Positions 42,036-50,335 of a stretch of DNA of 64,000 nucleotides are shown piece by piece. Below the pieces are notes generated by a model. The model was given only the letters and a program-made list of their open reading frames with translations, did not search any database and was not told the origin of the DNA. Position 1 is the stretch's first letter; each line of letters begins with the position of its first letter. The DNA lies in assembly GCA_040385245.1 (NCBI GenBank), contig JAZKHT010000002.1, positions 62,001 through 126,000 of the forward strand, in the 5' to 3' direction. The stretch comes from JAZKHT01 sp040385245 (GTDB lineage Bacteria > Pseudomonadota > Alphaproteobacteria > Rhodobacterales > Rhodobacteraceae). A program made the translations under genes and the position numbers.

Positions 42036-44101
42036 CCGGCAGTATCGTCCTTGATCCGCTGGTGCCTTGGCCGGTGCTGTGGGGCTTGTTGGCCTTTGCC
42101 ACGGTTCTGCTGGGTCTTGCACTCTGGCGCGGCCTGTCGGGCTGGTGGCTGCGCGGGCTGACCGCCATCGTGCTGCTGGCAGCCATCGCCAACCCGGCGT
42201 TGCAGGAAGAGGACCGCGCGCCCTTGACCGACATCGTGATCCTTGTGGTCGATGAAAGCGCAAGCCAGCGCCTGTCAGACCGCGCCGATCAGACAGCAAG
42301 CGCCATCGCCACCATCGAGGCAGAGGTGGCCGCACTCGACAATACCGAACTGCGCATCGTCCGTTTCGCTGACGGTGCCGATGATGCCGGATCGCTGGCC
42401 ATGACCGCACTGGCCGAGGCACTGGCCGAAGAACCCCGCGCGCGGGTGGCGGGGGCGATCTTGCTGACGGACGGGCAAATCCACGACCTTGGGCTTGCCC
42501 CAGCGATGCCCGCGCCGCTGCATGTTCTGCTGACCGGGCGCGACACCGATTGGGATCGTCGCCTGATCATCAAGAACGCTCCGGCTTTTGCCATTCTGGG
42601 CGAAGAGGTGACCCTGACCCTGCGGATCGAGGATCAGGGCGACGTGCCCGAAGCCATGCGCGACGGGGCCGAGGTCATCATCGCCGTCGACGGGGGCACG
42701 CCTGCCACCTATCGCGTGCCGGTGGGCGAAGATCTTGATCTGCCGGTCACGCTGGATCATGGCGGTATCAACGTCTTGCAATTCACCACGCCCACCGCCG
42801 CCGGTGAATTGACCGACCGTAACAACGCCGCCGTCGTGCAGATCAACGGGGTGCGCGACCGGTTGCGGGTGTTGCTGGTGTCGGGCGAACCGCACGCAGG
42901 CGAACGCGTCTGGCGCAACCTGCTGAAATCGGATGCCAGCGTCGATCTGGTCCATTTCACCATCCTGCGCCCGCCGGAAAAGCAGGACGGTATCCCCGTG
43001 ACAGAACTGTCACTGATCGCCTTTCCCACGCGCGAGTTGTTCGTGGAAAAGATCGAGGAATTCGATCTGATCATCTTCGACCGCTACCGGATGCGCGGCA
43101 TCCTTCCGATGAGCTATCTTGAAAACGTGGCCGATTATGTGCGCAACGGCGGTACGGTGCTGGTGGCGGCTGGTCCCGAATTCGGTGCGGTCGACAGCCT
43201 GTGGCGGTCGCCCCTGTCGGCTGTGTTGCCCGTGGAGCCGACCGCCCGTGTGATTGAACAGGGGTTTCAGCCGAAACTGACCGATCTTGGGCACCGCCAT
43301 CCGGTGACCGAAGGGCTGGACGAACTGGCCCCCGCCGAAGGCTGGGGTCGTTGGATGCGGATGGTTGATGTAACGCCATTGGCGGGGCAGGTCGTGATGT
43401 CCGGGGCGGATGATCGCCCGCTGCTGGTGCTGAACCGGGTGGACAAAGGGCGGGTGGCTGTCCTTGCGTCCGATCACGCGTGGCTGTGGGGGCGCGGCTA
43501 CGAAGGGGGCGGGCCACAACTTGAACTGCTGCGCCGGCTTGCCCACTGGATGCTGAAAGAACCCGAACTGGAAGAAGAGGCGCTGACCGCCACCGCCAAA
43601 GGCCAGCTTCTGACGCTGACCCGCCGTTCCATCGCCGAAGCACCGCCCGGCGCGTTGACGATCACAGCGCCGGATGGCACCGAAACCGCCCTGACTCTGC
43701 CGCAGGTTTCCCCCGGTAAGTATCAGATCGAATGGCAGGCCCCCGACATGGGGTTGTACCGGTTGGAACAGGATGATCTGACCCGTGTCATTGCCGTCGG
43801 CCCCTCGGCGCCACGGGAATTCGAACAGACCATCGCCAGCCCCGATCCGCTTGCCCCTGTGGTAGAGCCGACCAACGGTGGGATTTTGCGGCTGGAGGAC
43901 GGATCACCAGACGTCCGCGCCGTGCGCGAAGGGCGGGTTGCCGCAGGCCGGGGATGGATCGGCATCACCCCGCGCGGGGCCTATGTTACCGAAGATTTGC
44001 GGGTAGCGGCCCTGCTGCCGGGATGGCTGTATCTGATCCTTGCGGCTGGATTGGCGGTCGCGGCATGGCTGGTCGAAGGGCGGCGCGGCGGCAAGGCTTA
44101 A
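42032..44101 (+). CDS. Membrane VWA/glutamine-amidotransferase-like protein
   Basis: The 689-residue protein has two N-terminal membrane helices, a VWA-like domain with an intact D74-E-S76-A-S78 MIDAS pattern, a region resembling class I glutamine amidotransferase-like folds (FDLIIFDRYRMRGI, then GGTVLVAAGPEF) and a C-terminal helix (LYLILAAGLAVAAWLV). No catalytic Cys is evident in the amidotransferase-like part. It closes the MoxR operon and is convergent with the DUF599 gene. Function unknown. Confidence 0.85.
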   Translation: MTGSIVLDPLVPWPVLWGLLAFATVLLGLALWRGLSGWWLRGLTAIVLLAAIANPALQEEDRAPLTDIVILVVDESASQRLSDRADQTASAIATIEAEVAALDNTELRIVRFADGADDAGSLAMTALAEALAEEPRARVAGAILLTDGQIHDLGLAPAMPAPLHVLLTGRDTDWDRRLIIKNAPAFAILGEEVTLTLRIEDQGDVPEAMRDGAEVIIAVDGGTPATYRVPVGEDLDLPVTLDHGGINVLQFTTPTAAGELTDRNNAAVVQINGVRDRLRVLLVSGEPHAGERVWRNLLKSDASVDLVHFTILRPPEKQDGIPVTELSLIAFPTRELFVEKIEEFDLIIFDRYRMRGILPMSYLENVADYVRNGGTVLVAAGPEFGAVDSLWRSPLSAVLPVEPTARVIEQGFQPKLTDLGHRHPVTEGLDELAPAEGWGRWMRMVDVTPLAGQVVMSGADDRPLLVLNRVDKGRVAVLASDHAWLWGRGYEGGGPQLELLRRLAHWMLKEPELEEEALTATAKGQLLTLTRRSIAEAPPGALTITAPDGTETALTLPQVSPGKYQIEWQAPDMGLYRLEQDDLTRVIAVGPSAPREFEQTIASPDPLAPVVEPTNGGILRLEDGSPDVRAVREGRVAAGRGWIGITPRGAYVTEDLRVAALLPGWLYLILAAGLAVAAWLVEGRRGGKA

Positions 44102-44111
44102 ACGGCTGCCG

Positions 44112-44807
44112 TCACAGATCGCGCTTCAACATCACAGCGCGCGAGTGCGAGGCGAATTCGCGGCGGCACAAAATTCCCGCCGACACGGTCGTTGCCACCA
44201 TCAGGCCCCATGGCCCGAGCAGCCAGCCAATCGCGCCCAAGGCAAAATAGATTGACCGCAGCCCGCGATTAAAGCTTTTGGCAGCGGTGATGTTGATCTC
44301 GGCCGCCTGTGCGGCGCGGTGCAGGGCAAGGGGATCGTCCGGTTCGTTCGGAACCGCGGCCATCAGGATCGAACAATACCCAAACAGCCGGTGCGCCCAG
44401 ACGAATTTCAGCAGCGCATCGGCCAGAAACCACAGCACGAGGATGATCTTCACCTCGATCAGCGCCCCGCCCGCCTGCAACGTCAGATCGGCGGCCAGCC
44501 CTTCGATCCGGTCCGTGTTCCCGATCAGCGCCACCCCACCGCCAATCGCGATCATGGAGGCTGACGCGAAGAAGGCCGTGCCTTGGCGCAGCGAGTCGAT
44601 CACCGTGGCATCGAATATCCGTGGCTGGCGGGTCACGAACTGCCGCATCCAATCGCGACGGTAGTCGACCATGATGACCGACACCGACGGCAGGGACGCG
44701 GGCGGGTTTTCAATGAACCAGCCGACCCCGATCCAAACGACGATGATCATGACGACCGCGCCGGCATCAAGTGCGGTGAACGGCCCAATGTGCAGCAATG
44801 TTTCCAT
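44112..44807 (-). CDS. DUF599 membrane protein
   Basis: The 231-residue protein has about four membrane segments and the DUF599 features VDYRRDWMRQF, DATVIDSLRQGTAFFAS and KFVWAHRLFGYC. Function unknown. Start 44807 (METLLHIG) is preferred; a TTG 24 bases upstream is possible. It is divergent from glcD and shares the intergenic region with the inverted-repeat operator. Confidence 0.88.
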   Translation of the reverse strand: METLLHIGPFTALDAGAVVMIIVVWIGVGWFIENPPASLPSVSVIMVDYRRDWMRQFVTRQPRIFDATVIDSLRQGTAFFASASMIAIGGGVALIGNTDRIEGLAADLTLQAGGALIEVKIILVLWFLADALLKFVWAHRLFGYCSILMAAVPNEPDDPLALHRAAQAAEINITAAKSFNRGLRSIYFALGAIGWLLGPWGLMVATTVSAGILCRREFASHSRAVMLKRDL

Positions 44808-44851
44808 GGGGAAATCGTTAAGCCCGACCAAGCCTCTTGTCAGCCCCGCAA

Positions 44852-44874
44852 ATTGGTTATATTATTTTACCAAT
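44852..44874. promoter_or_regulatory. Operator-like inverted repeat before glcD
   Basis: ATTGGT (44852-44857) and ACCAAT (44869-44874) are separated by 11 A/T bases. The repeat is perfect over 6 bases each side and ends 22 bases before the glcD ATG. Half-sites and spacing match those upstream of the GntR gene at 25242-25264. Confidence 0.65.
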
Positions 44875-44896
44875 AACGCCATGAGGGGATGTAACG

Positions 44897-46330
44897 ATGG
44901 ACATGCCGGTTCCAGACGCCTTGGTTCTTGCCAAGAAAGACCGCATCGTTGCCCGTCTGCGCGGGGTGCTGCCGGACGACGCTGTCATCTCTGATCTTGC
45001 GGAAACGCGGGCCTATGAATGTGACGCGCTGACCGCGTATCGCTGCCCGCCGATGGTGGCCACACTGCCGCGCGACACCGAACAGGTTTCCGCGATCTTG
45101 CGCATCTGCCATGAAGAGGGCGTTCCCGTCGTGCCACGCGGATCGGGCACCAGCCTTGCGGGTGGCGCGCTGCCCACCGCCGATTGCGTGATCCTTGGCG
45201 TGGCGCGCATGAATGGCGTGATCGAAACGGATTACGACAATCGCTTTATTCGTGTGCAGTCGGGGCGTACGAACCTGTCGGTGACAGGGGCCGTTGAATC
45301 CGAAGGGTTCTTTTATGCCCCCGATCCGTCCAGCCAACTGGCCTGCGCCATTGCCGGGAACATCGCGATGAACTCGGGTGGGGCGCATTGTCTGAAATAC
45401 GGGGTGACGACGAACAATCTGCTGGGCGTCACGCTGGTGCTGATGGATGGCACCGTGGTGCAAGTCGGCGGCGCGCATATGGATGCGGGCGGGCTTGATC
45501 TGCTGGGGGTGATCTGCGGATCGGAAGGCCAGCTTGGTGTGGTGACAGAGGCGACCCTGCGCATCCTGCCCAAACCCGAAGGCGCGCGCCCCGTGCTGAT
45601 GGGGTTTGATGAAAACGAGGTTGCGGGCGCATGTGTCAGCGACATCATCAAGGCCGGTGTTCTGCCCGTCGCGATCGAATTCATGGACCGCCCCTGTATC
45701 CGCGCCACCGAAGATTTCGCCAAGGCGGGATATCCTGACTGCGAGGCGCTGCTGATCATCGAAGTCGAGGGCAGCCCCACGGAAATCGACGATCAGCTTG
45801 CCCGGATCAAGGCGATTGCCGCGCGTCATAACCCGGTCGCCTATCGCGAAAGCGCGTCGGAAGAGGAATCCCGAAAGATATGGCTTGGCCGCAAATCCGC
45901 CTTTGGCGCGATGGGGCAGATCAACGATTACATGTGTCTCGATGGGACCATCCCCGTGTCGGCCCTGCCGCTGGTCCTGCGCCGCATTGGCGAGATCAGC
46001 CGCGAGTATGGGCTGGACGTCGCCAACGTCTTTCACGCAGGCGATGGCAACATGCACCCGCTGATCCTGTTTGACGCCAACAAACCCGGCGATCTGGAAC
46101 TGTGCGAGGCAATGGGGTCAGACATCCTGAGACTGTGTGTCGAGGTGGGCGGTTGTCTGACCGGCGAACATGGCGTGGGGATCGAAAAGCGCGATCTGAT
46201 GTCGGTGCAATTCGCCCCCGCCGATATGGAGGCGCAGTTGCGCGTCAAGGACGTGTTCGACCCCGCCTGGCTGCTGAACCCGGCCAAGGTCTTTCCGCTG
46301 CACGTCACCGCCGCCCGGCGCGCGGCCTGA
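44897..46330 (+). CDS. glcD: Glycolate oxidase FAD-binding subunit GlcD
   Basis: GlcD oxidises glycolate to glyoxylate. The 477-residue protein has the FAD-binding PCMH domain (VPRGSGTSLAGGALP near 76-90, then GNIAMNSGGAHCLKYGVT) and the C-terminal FAD-oxidase domain (NVFHAGDGNMHPL, then CLTGEHGVGIEKRDLM). It forms a complex with GlcE and GlcF, encoded next, that passes electrons to the quinone pool. Confidence 0.96.
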   Translation: MDMPVPDALVLAKKDRIVARLRGVLPDDAVISDLAETRAYECDALTAYRCPPMVATLPRDTEQVSAILRICHEEGVPVVPRGSGTSLAGGALPTADCVILGVARMNGVIETDYDNRFIRVQSGRTNLSVTGAVESEGFFYAPDPSSQLACAIAGNIAMNSGGAHCLKYGVTTNNLLGVTLVLMDGTVVQVGGAHMDAGGLDLLGVICGSEGQLGVVTEATLRILPKPEGARPVLMGFDENEVAGACVSDIIKAGVLPVAIEFMDRPCIRATEDFAKAGYPDCEALLIIEVEGSPTEIDDQLARIKAIAARHNPVAYRESASEEESRKIWLGRKSAFGAMGQINDYMCLDGTIPVSALPLVLRRIGEISREYGLDVANVFHAGDGNMHPLILFDANKPGDLELCEAMGSDILRLCVEVGGCLTGEHGVGIEKRDLMSVQFAPADMEAQLRVKDVFDPAWLLNPAKVFPLHVTAARRAA

Positions 46331-46340
46331 ACCGGTGGCG

Positions 46341-46402
46341 GTGGGCTTTGCGCCCCCCGCACCACCCGCACCCCCCGCAGGATATTTCAGAACAGATGAA
46401 GG
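46341..46402 (+). repeat. Intergenic repeat, copy B, supplying the glcE ribosome site
   Basis: GGGCTTTGCGCCCCCCGC is followed by CACCCCCCGCAGGATATTT and a CAGAACAGATGAAGG tail. The tail's GAAGG is the likely Shine-Dalgarno of glcE, 7 bases before its ATG. Confidence 0.6.
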
Positions 46403-46409
46403 TATGGCC

Positions 46410-47495
46410 ATGAGACCCGAGACAGAGGCCGAATTTGCCGATCTGCTGCGCGGCGCGAACGGGCCGGTTGCCATCCGGGGCGGGGGCACGCGCAGCCTTG
46501 GCGCGGCACCGGGCGAGGTGTTGGAAACGGGCGGGTTATCCGGCATTTCCTTGCATGAACCGGGCGCGTTGACACTTGTCGCGGGGGCAGGCACGCCCTT
46601 GGCCGAGGCAGAGGCCGTTCTGGCATCCGCGGGCCAACGACTGCCGTTCGAGGTGCCTGACCTTCGCGCCTTGCTGGGACGCGATGGGGTTTCCACCTTG
46701 GGCGGCGTCGTCGCGGCCAATGCGTCCGGGCCGCGCCGTGTTCATTCCGGTGCGTGCCGCGACAGCCTGATCGGGGTGCGCTTTGTCGATGGGGCGGGCA
46801 ACATCATCAAGAACGGTGGCCGGGTGATGAAGAACGTGACGGGGTATGATCTGGTCAAGCTGATGGCAGGCAGTCACGGCACACTGGGCGTTCTGACCGA
46901 GGTTGCGTTCAAGGTCCTGCCCGCACCGGAAACACAGGCGACCCTTGTCCTGCACGGGCTTGACGATGTGCAGGCGGTGGCGGTGATGTCGGCAGCCCTT
47001 GGGTCGCCGTATGAGGTGACAGGGGCCGCGCATTGGCCCGGGCAGGGCACCTTTCTGCGGATCGAGGGGTTTGCAGCGTCCGTCGCCTATCGCACCGGGC
47101 GGCTGATCCGGCATTTGTCCGGTTTCGGCACGGCGGTGGTCGATGACGCAGCCGACCGCTGGGCCGCGATCCGCGATGTCTCGCCGTTCGTCGGGCAGAC
47201 GGGCGACGTCTGGCGGCTGTCGGTCAAACCCTCTGACGCGCCGGGGCTGGTCGCCCGCATGGGGGCACAGGCGGTGCTGTATGATTGGGGCGGCGGTCTG
47301 ATCTGGGCACTGACAGAACCTGGCACCGATCTGCGGGCGCGGTTGGGCGTGTTCGATGGCCACGCCACGCGGGTGCGGGGGCAGGGGGCCAGCCCGGCCT
47401 TTCATCCCGAACCGCCCGCGCTGGCGAACCTGACCGCCGGTCTGCGCGCGCAGTTCGATCCGCGCGGCATCCTTAACCTTGGTTTGATGGGCTGA
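46410..47495 (+). CDS. glcE: Glycolate oxidase FAD-binding subunit GlcE
   Basis: The 361-residue protein has a shorter PCMH FAD-binding domain than GlcD: AIRGGGTRSLGAAPG near residue 21, then GVSTLGGVVAANASGPRR and NGGRVMKNVTGYDLVKL. The start at 46410 (MRPETEAEF) fits the GAAGG site. ATG 46404 has only one base of spacing and an upstream frame runs through the repeat. It is followed one base later by glcF. Confidence 0.95.
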   Translation: MRPETEAEFADLLRGANGPVAIRGGGTRSLGAAPGEVLETGGLSGISLHEPGALTLVAGAGTPLAEAEAVLASAGQRLPFEVPDLRALLGRDGVSTLGGVVAANASGPRRVHSGACRDSLIGVRFVDGAGNIIKNGGRVMKNVTGYDLVKLMAGSHGTLGVLTEVAFKVLPAPETQATLVLHGLDDVQAVAVMSAALGSPYEVTGAAHWPGQGTFLRIEGFAASVAYRTGRLIRHLSGFGTAVVDDAADRWAAIRDVSPFVGQTGDVWRLSVKPSDAPGLVARMGAQAVLYDWGGGLIWALTEPGTDLRARLGVFDGHATRVRGQGASPAFHPEPPALANLTAGLRAQFDPRGILNLGLMG

Positions 47496-47496
47496 C

Positions 47497-48780
47497 ATGC
47501 AGACGAATTTCACCGCCGAACAATTGCGCGACCCTGGCATCGCCCGCGCGAACGAGGTGCTGCGCGCCTGTGTGCATTGCGGTTTTTGCACCGCGACCTG
47601 CCCGACCTATCAGGTCCTGGGGGACGAGTTGGACAGCCCGCGCGGCCGGATCTACCTGATCAAGGAAATGCTGGAAACGGGTCGCCCGGCGGATGAAAAG
47701 ACCGTCAAGCACATCGACCGCTGCCTGTCCTGTCTGGCCTGCATGACCACCTGCCCGTCGGGGGTGCACTACATGCATCTGGTCGATCAGGCCCGCACCT
47801 ATATCGAGAAAACCTACAAACGCCCGCTGACCGACCGTGTGCTGCGCTGGGTGCTTGCAAAGGTCATTCCCTATCCGATGCGGTTCCGGCTTGCGCTGCT
47901 CGCGGCCAAAATCGGGCGTCCCTTTGCCTTTCTGATCCCCGATGCGCGGGTCAAGGCGATGCTGGCGATGGCCCCGAAAACCATCCCCCCCGTCAGCCGG
48001 AACGACGATCCGCAAACATTTGCCGCCACTGGGCCCCGCAAGCTGCGTGTGGCGCTGATGACGGGTTGCGCGCAAAAGGCGCTGAACACCGACATCAACG
48101 ATGCCACCATCCGCCTGTTGCGCCGGTTGGGGTGCGAGGTCGTGATCCCGCAAGGCATGGGTTGCTGCGGGGCCATCACCCATCACATGGGCCGCGAATG
48201 CGATGCCCACCACGCCGCCGGCGCGAATATCAAAGCCTTCATGGCCGAGGTGCAGTGGCAGGGTCTGGATGCCATCGTCATCAATACCAGCGGCTGCGGC
48301 ACGACGGTCAAGGATTACGGGCATATGTTCCGCAATGAGCCGCTTGCGCTGGATGCCGCCCAAGTGGCGGCGTTGACAATGGACATATCCGAACTGCTGA
48401 CAAAGATCGGCCTGCCCGAAGGCGCACCCAAGGGAACACGCGTCGCCTATCACGCCGCCTGTTCGCTGCAACATGGGCAACAGATCAAAAGCGCCCCAAA
48501 GGATCTGCTGAAACAGGTAGGCTTCACCGTGGTTGAACCCGCGGACAGCCACCTGTGCTGTGGGTCGGCAGGCACCTACAACCTGCTGCAACCGGTGATT
48601 TCCGCCCAGTTGAAACAGCGCAAGGTCCAGACGCTTGAGGCAAAGCATCCCGACATCATCGCCGCCGGAAACATCGGCTGCATGATGCAGATCGGGTCTG
48701 GCACCGGCGTGCCCGTTGTCCATACGGTCGAGCTGCTGGATTGGGCCACGGGTGGGCCAAAGCCCCGCGCGCTGGTGTAA
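47497..48780 (+). CDS. glcF: Glycolate oxidase iron-sulfur subunit GlcF
   Basis: The 427-residue protein has two [4Fe-4S] motifs near the N-terminus (CVHCGFCTATCP and CLSCLACMTTCP) and two CCG-type cysteine-rich domains further on (GMGCCGAITHH and HLCCGSAGTYN). It transfers electrons from GlcD to the membrane. It closes glcDEF. Confidence 0.96.
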   Translation: MQTNFTAEQLRDPGIARANEVLRACVHCGFCTATCPTYQVLGDELDSPRGRIYLIKEMLETGRPADEKTVKHIDRCLSCLACMTTCPSGVHYMHLVDQARTYIEKTYKRPLTDRVLRWVLAKVIPYPMRFRLALLAAKIGRPFAFLIPDARVKAMLAMAPKTIPPVSRNDDPQTFAATGPRKLRVALMTGCAQKALNTDINDATIRLLRRLGCEVVIPQGMGCCGAITHHMGRECDAHHAAGANIKAFMAEVQWQGLDAIVINTSGCGTTVKDYGHMFRNEPLALDAAQVAALTMDISELLTKIGLPEGAPKGTRVAYHAACSLQHGQQIKSAPKDLLKQVGFTVVEPADSHLCCGSAGTYNLLQPVISAQLKQRKVQTLEAKHPDIIAAGNIGCMMQIGSGTGVPVVHTVELLDWATGGPKPRALV

Positions 48781-48842
48781 TCGCCAAACTTCCGCCGCCT
48801 TCGGCTTTTACGCAGGTGCCTTGCCTTGTTATAAGCGGATGT

Positions 48843-49649
48843 ATGATGCGCCTTTTCGCCCTGCTGGCCCTGTGTCTTGCCCTGCCCGCCGCAGCGCAGG
48901 AAAGCCGCCTGCGCAGCCTGCAGACGTCTGACGACGGGCGCGGATGGTCGGCGGTCGGGCGGATCGACCTTGGCACGGGTGGATTTTGCACCGGCACTTT
49001 GATTGCCGACGATCTGGTGCTGACAGCAGCCCACTGCCTGTTCAACCGCGAGACAAAGGCGCCGATAGACCCGGCCACCATCCGTTTTCTGGCAGGTTGG
49101 CGCAATGGCCGGGCCGAGGCATATCGCGGCGTCACCCGCGCGCTGGCGCATCCCGATTATGCCTATGGCGAGGCGGACCCGCTGTTGCGCGTCGGGTTTG
49201 ACATCGCCCTTCTGCGGTTGGATCAGCCGATCCGGCTACCGTCGATCATCCCCTTTGCGATCGGCATCGAACCCGGCGTGGGGGGCGAGGTGGGCATCGT
49301 GTCCTACGCCAAGGACCGATCCGAAGCGCCATCGCTGCAAGAGGTGTGCCACGTCATGGGGGGGCGGTCCGACCTACTGGTTCTGACCTGTTCGGTGGAT
49401 TTCGGCGCGTCCGGCGCGCCGGTGCTGGCGCTGCGCGATGGGGTGATGCGCATCGTATCTGTCGTTTCCGCCAAGGCCGAGGTTGATGGCAAACCTGTCG
49501 CACTGGCCGTCCCGCTGGAAATTCCCCTGAACCGCCTGCGGGACGAGATGTCGGCGGGCGTGCGGCCCCCTTTGACCGGCGTTCGCGTGTTGTCCGGGGG
49601 TGGCCAAGGCGGTGCAAAGTTCATCCGGGCCGAGCCCGCCACCCCTTGA
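48843..49649 (+). CDS. Secreted trypsin-like serine protease
   Basis: The 268-residue protein has a signal peptide (LFALLALCLALPAAAQ), then a chymotrypsin fold with an intact triad: His in LTAAHCLF, Asp in FDIALLRLD and Ser in FGASGAPV. Three to four cysteines could form disulfides. Start is ATG 48843 or the next codon at 48846. The end overlaps the -35 region of the downstream hsp20 promoter. Role probably envelope proteolysis. Confidence 0.88.
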   Translation: MMRLFALLALCLALPAAAQESRLRSLQTSDDGRGWSAVGRIDLGTGGFCTGTLIADDLVLTAAHCLFNRETKAPIDPATIRFLAGWRNGRAEAYRGVTRALAHPDYAYGEADPLLRVGFDIALLRLDQPIRLPSIIPFAIGIEPGVGGEVGIVSYAKDRSEAPSLQEVCHVMGGRSDLLVLTCSVDFGASGAPVLALRDGVMRIVSVVSAKAEVDGKPVALAVPLEIPLNRLRDEMSAGVRPPLTGVRVLSGGGQGGAKFIRAEPATP

Positions 49650-49673
49650 AACCGGCGCTGCATTTTCCCACAT
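49645..49673 (+). promoter_or_regulatory. Sigma-32 (RpoH) type promoter of the hsp20 gene
   Basis: CTTGAA (49645-49650) and CCCACAT (49667-49673) are 16 bases apart, close to the heat-shock consensus CTTGAA-N13-17-CCCATNT. The -35 overlaps the protease stop codon. Transcription would start near 49680, leaving an untranslated leader of about 90 bases. Confidence 0.65.
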
Positions 49674-49768
49674 CCGGCCTGTTGACGGGTGCCGCAATCG
49701 GGCCCGCTGACAGTGAACCGCCCGTCCCATGTGGGAGGGTAACTGCATCGCTTCCAGGAGGATGACCC

Positions 49769-50248
49769 ATGCGTAATCTTGATTTCGCACCGCTGTACCG
49801 TGCCACCGTCGGTTTTGACCGCATCGCCGACCTGATGGACCGTGTGTTGACCAACGACGTCGCACAACCGACTTATCCGCCCTACAACATCGAAAAGACC
49901 GCCGAGAATGCCTATCGCATTTCGGTCGCCGTCGCTGGCTTTGCGCCGGACGAACTGTCGGTCGAGGTAAAGGACGGCACGCTTTACGTCGGTGCCCGCA
50001 AAACGCCCGAGGCCGACGGCAAGACGTTCCTGCACCGTGGCATTGCCACCCGTGCGTTCGAGCGCCGCTTTGCGCTTGCCGATCATGTCCGTGTGACCGG
50101 TGCCGTGCATGAACATGGCATGTTGCACATCGACCTTGTGCGCGAAACGCCCGAGGCGCTGAAGCCTCGCCGGATCGAGATTTCCCGGTCAAGCGAGGCC
50201 AAGGCGATCGAGGCCCCCGTGGAGACCAAGGCCGTCGAGACCCACTGA
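49769..50248 (+). CDS. Small heat shock protein, Hsp20/IbpA type
   Basis: This ATP-independent holdase binds unfolding proteins. The 159-residue protein has the class A rhizobial/IbpA type start MRNLDFAPLYRATVGFDRI, the alpha-crystallin core (YRISVAVAGFAPDELSVEV and the FERRFALADHVRV strand) and an extended C-terminal tail. The ATG follows AGGAGGATGACCC. Regulation by RpoH is inferred from the promoter; a terminator follows. Confidence 0.95.
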   Translation: MRNLDFAPLYRATVGFDRIADLMDRVLTNDVAQPTYPPYNIEKTAENAYRISVAVAGFAPDELSVEVKDGTLYVGARKTPEADGKTFLHRGIATRAFERRFALADHVRVTGAVHEHGMLHIDLVRETPEALKPRRIEISRSSEAKAIEAPVETKAVETH

Positions 50249-50258
50249 TCCACACCAA

Positions 50259-50284
50259 GGGCGCGCCAGAAGGCGCGCCCTTTT
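50259..50284 (+). terminator. Terminator after the hsp20 gene
   Basis: A perfect 9-bp stem GGGCGCGCC / GGCGCGCCC with an AGAA loop is followed by TTTT. Confidence 0.9.
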
Positions 50285-50335
50285 CTCATTCACCGGAAGG
50301 TTCGGTTTCAAGCAGCCTGTCGCGCCCCGCTGCGA

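Noticed and set aside
49680..49768. ROSE or fourU RNA thermometer in the hsp20 leader
   Set aside because: No convincing anti-Shine-Dalgarno stem could be drawn by eye; left as a question in the findings.
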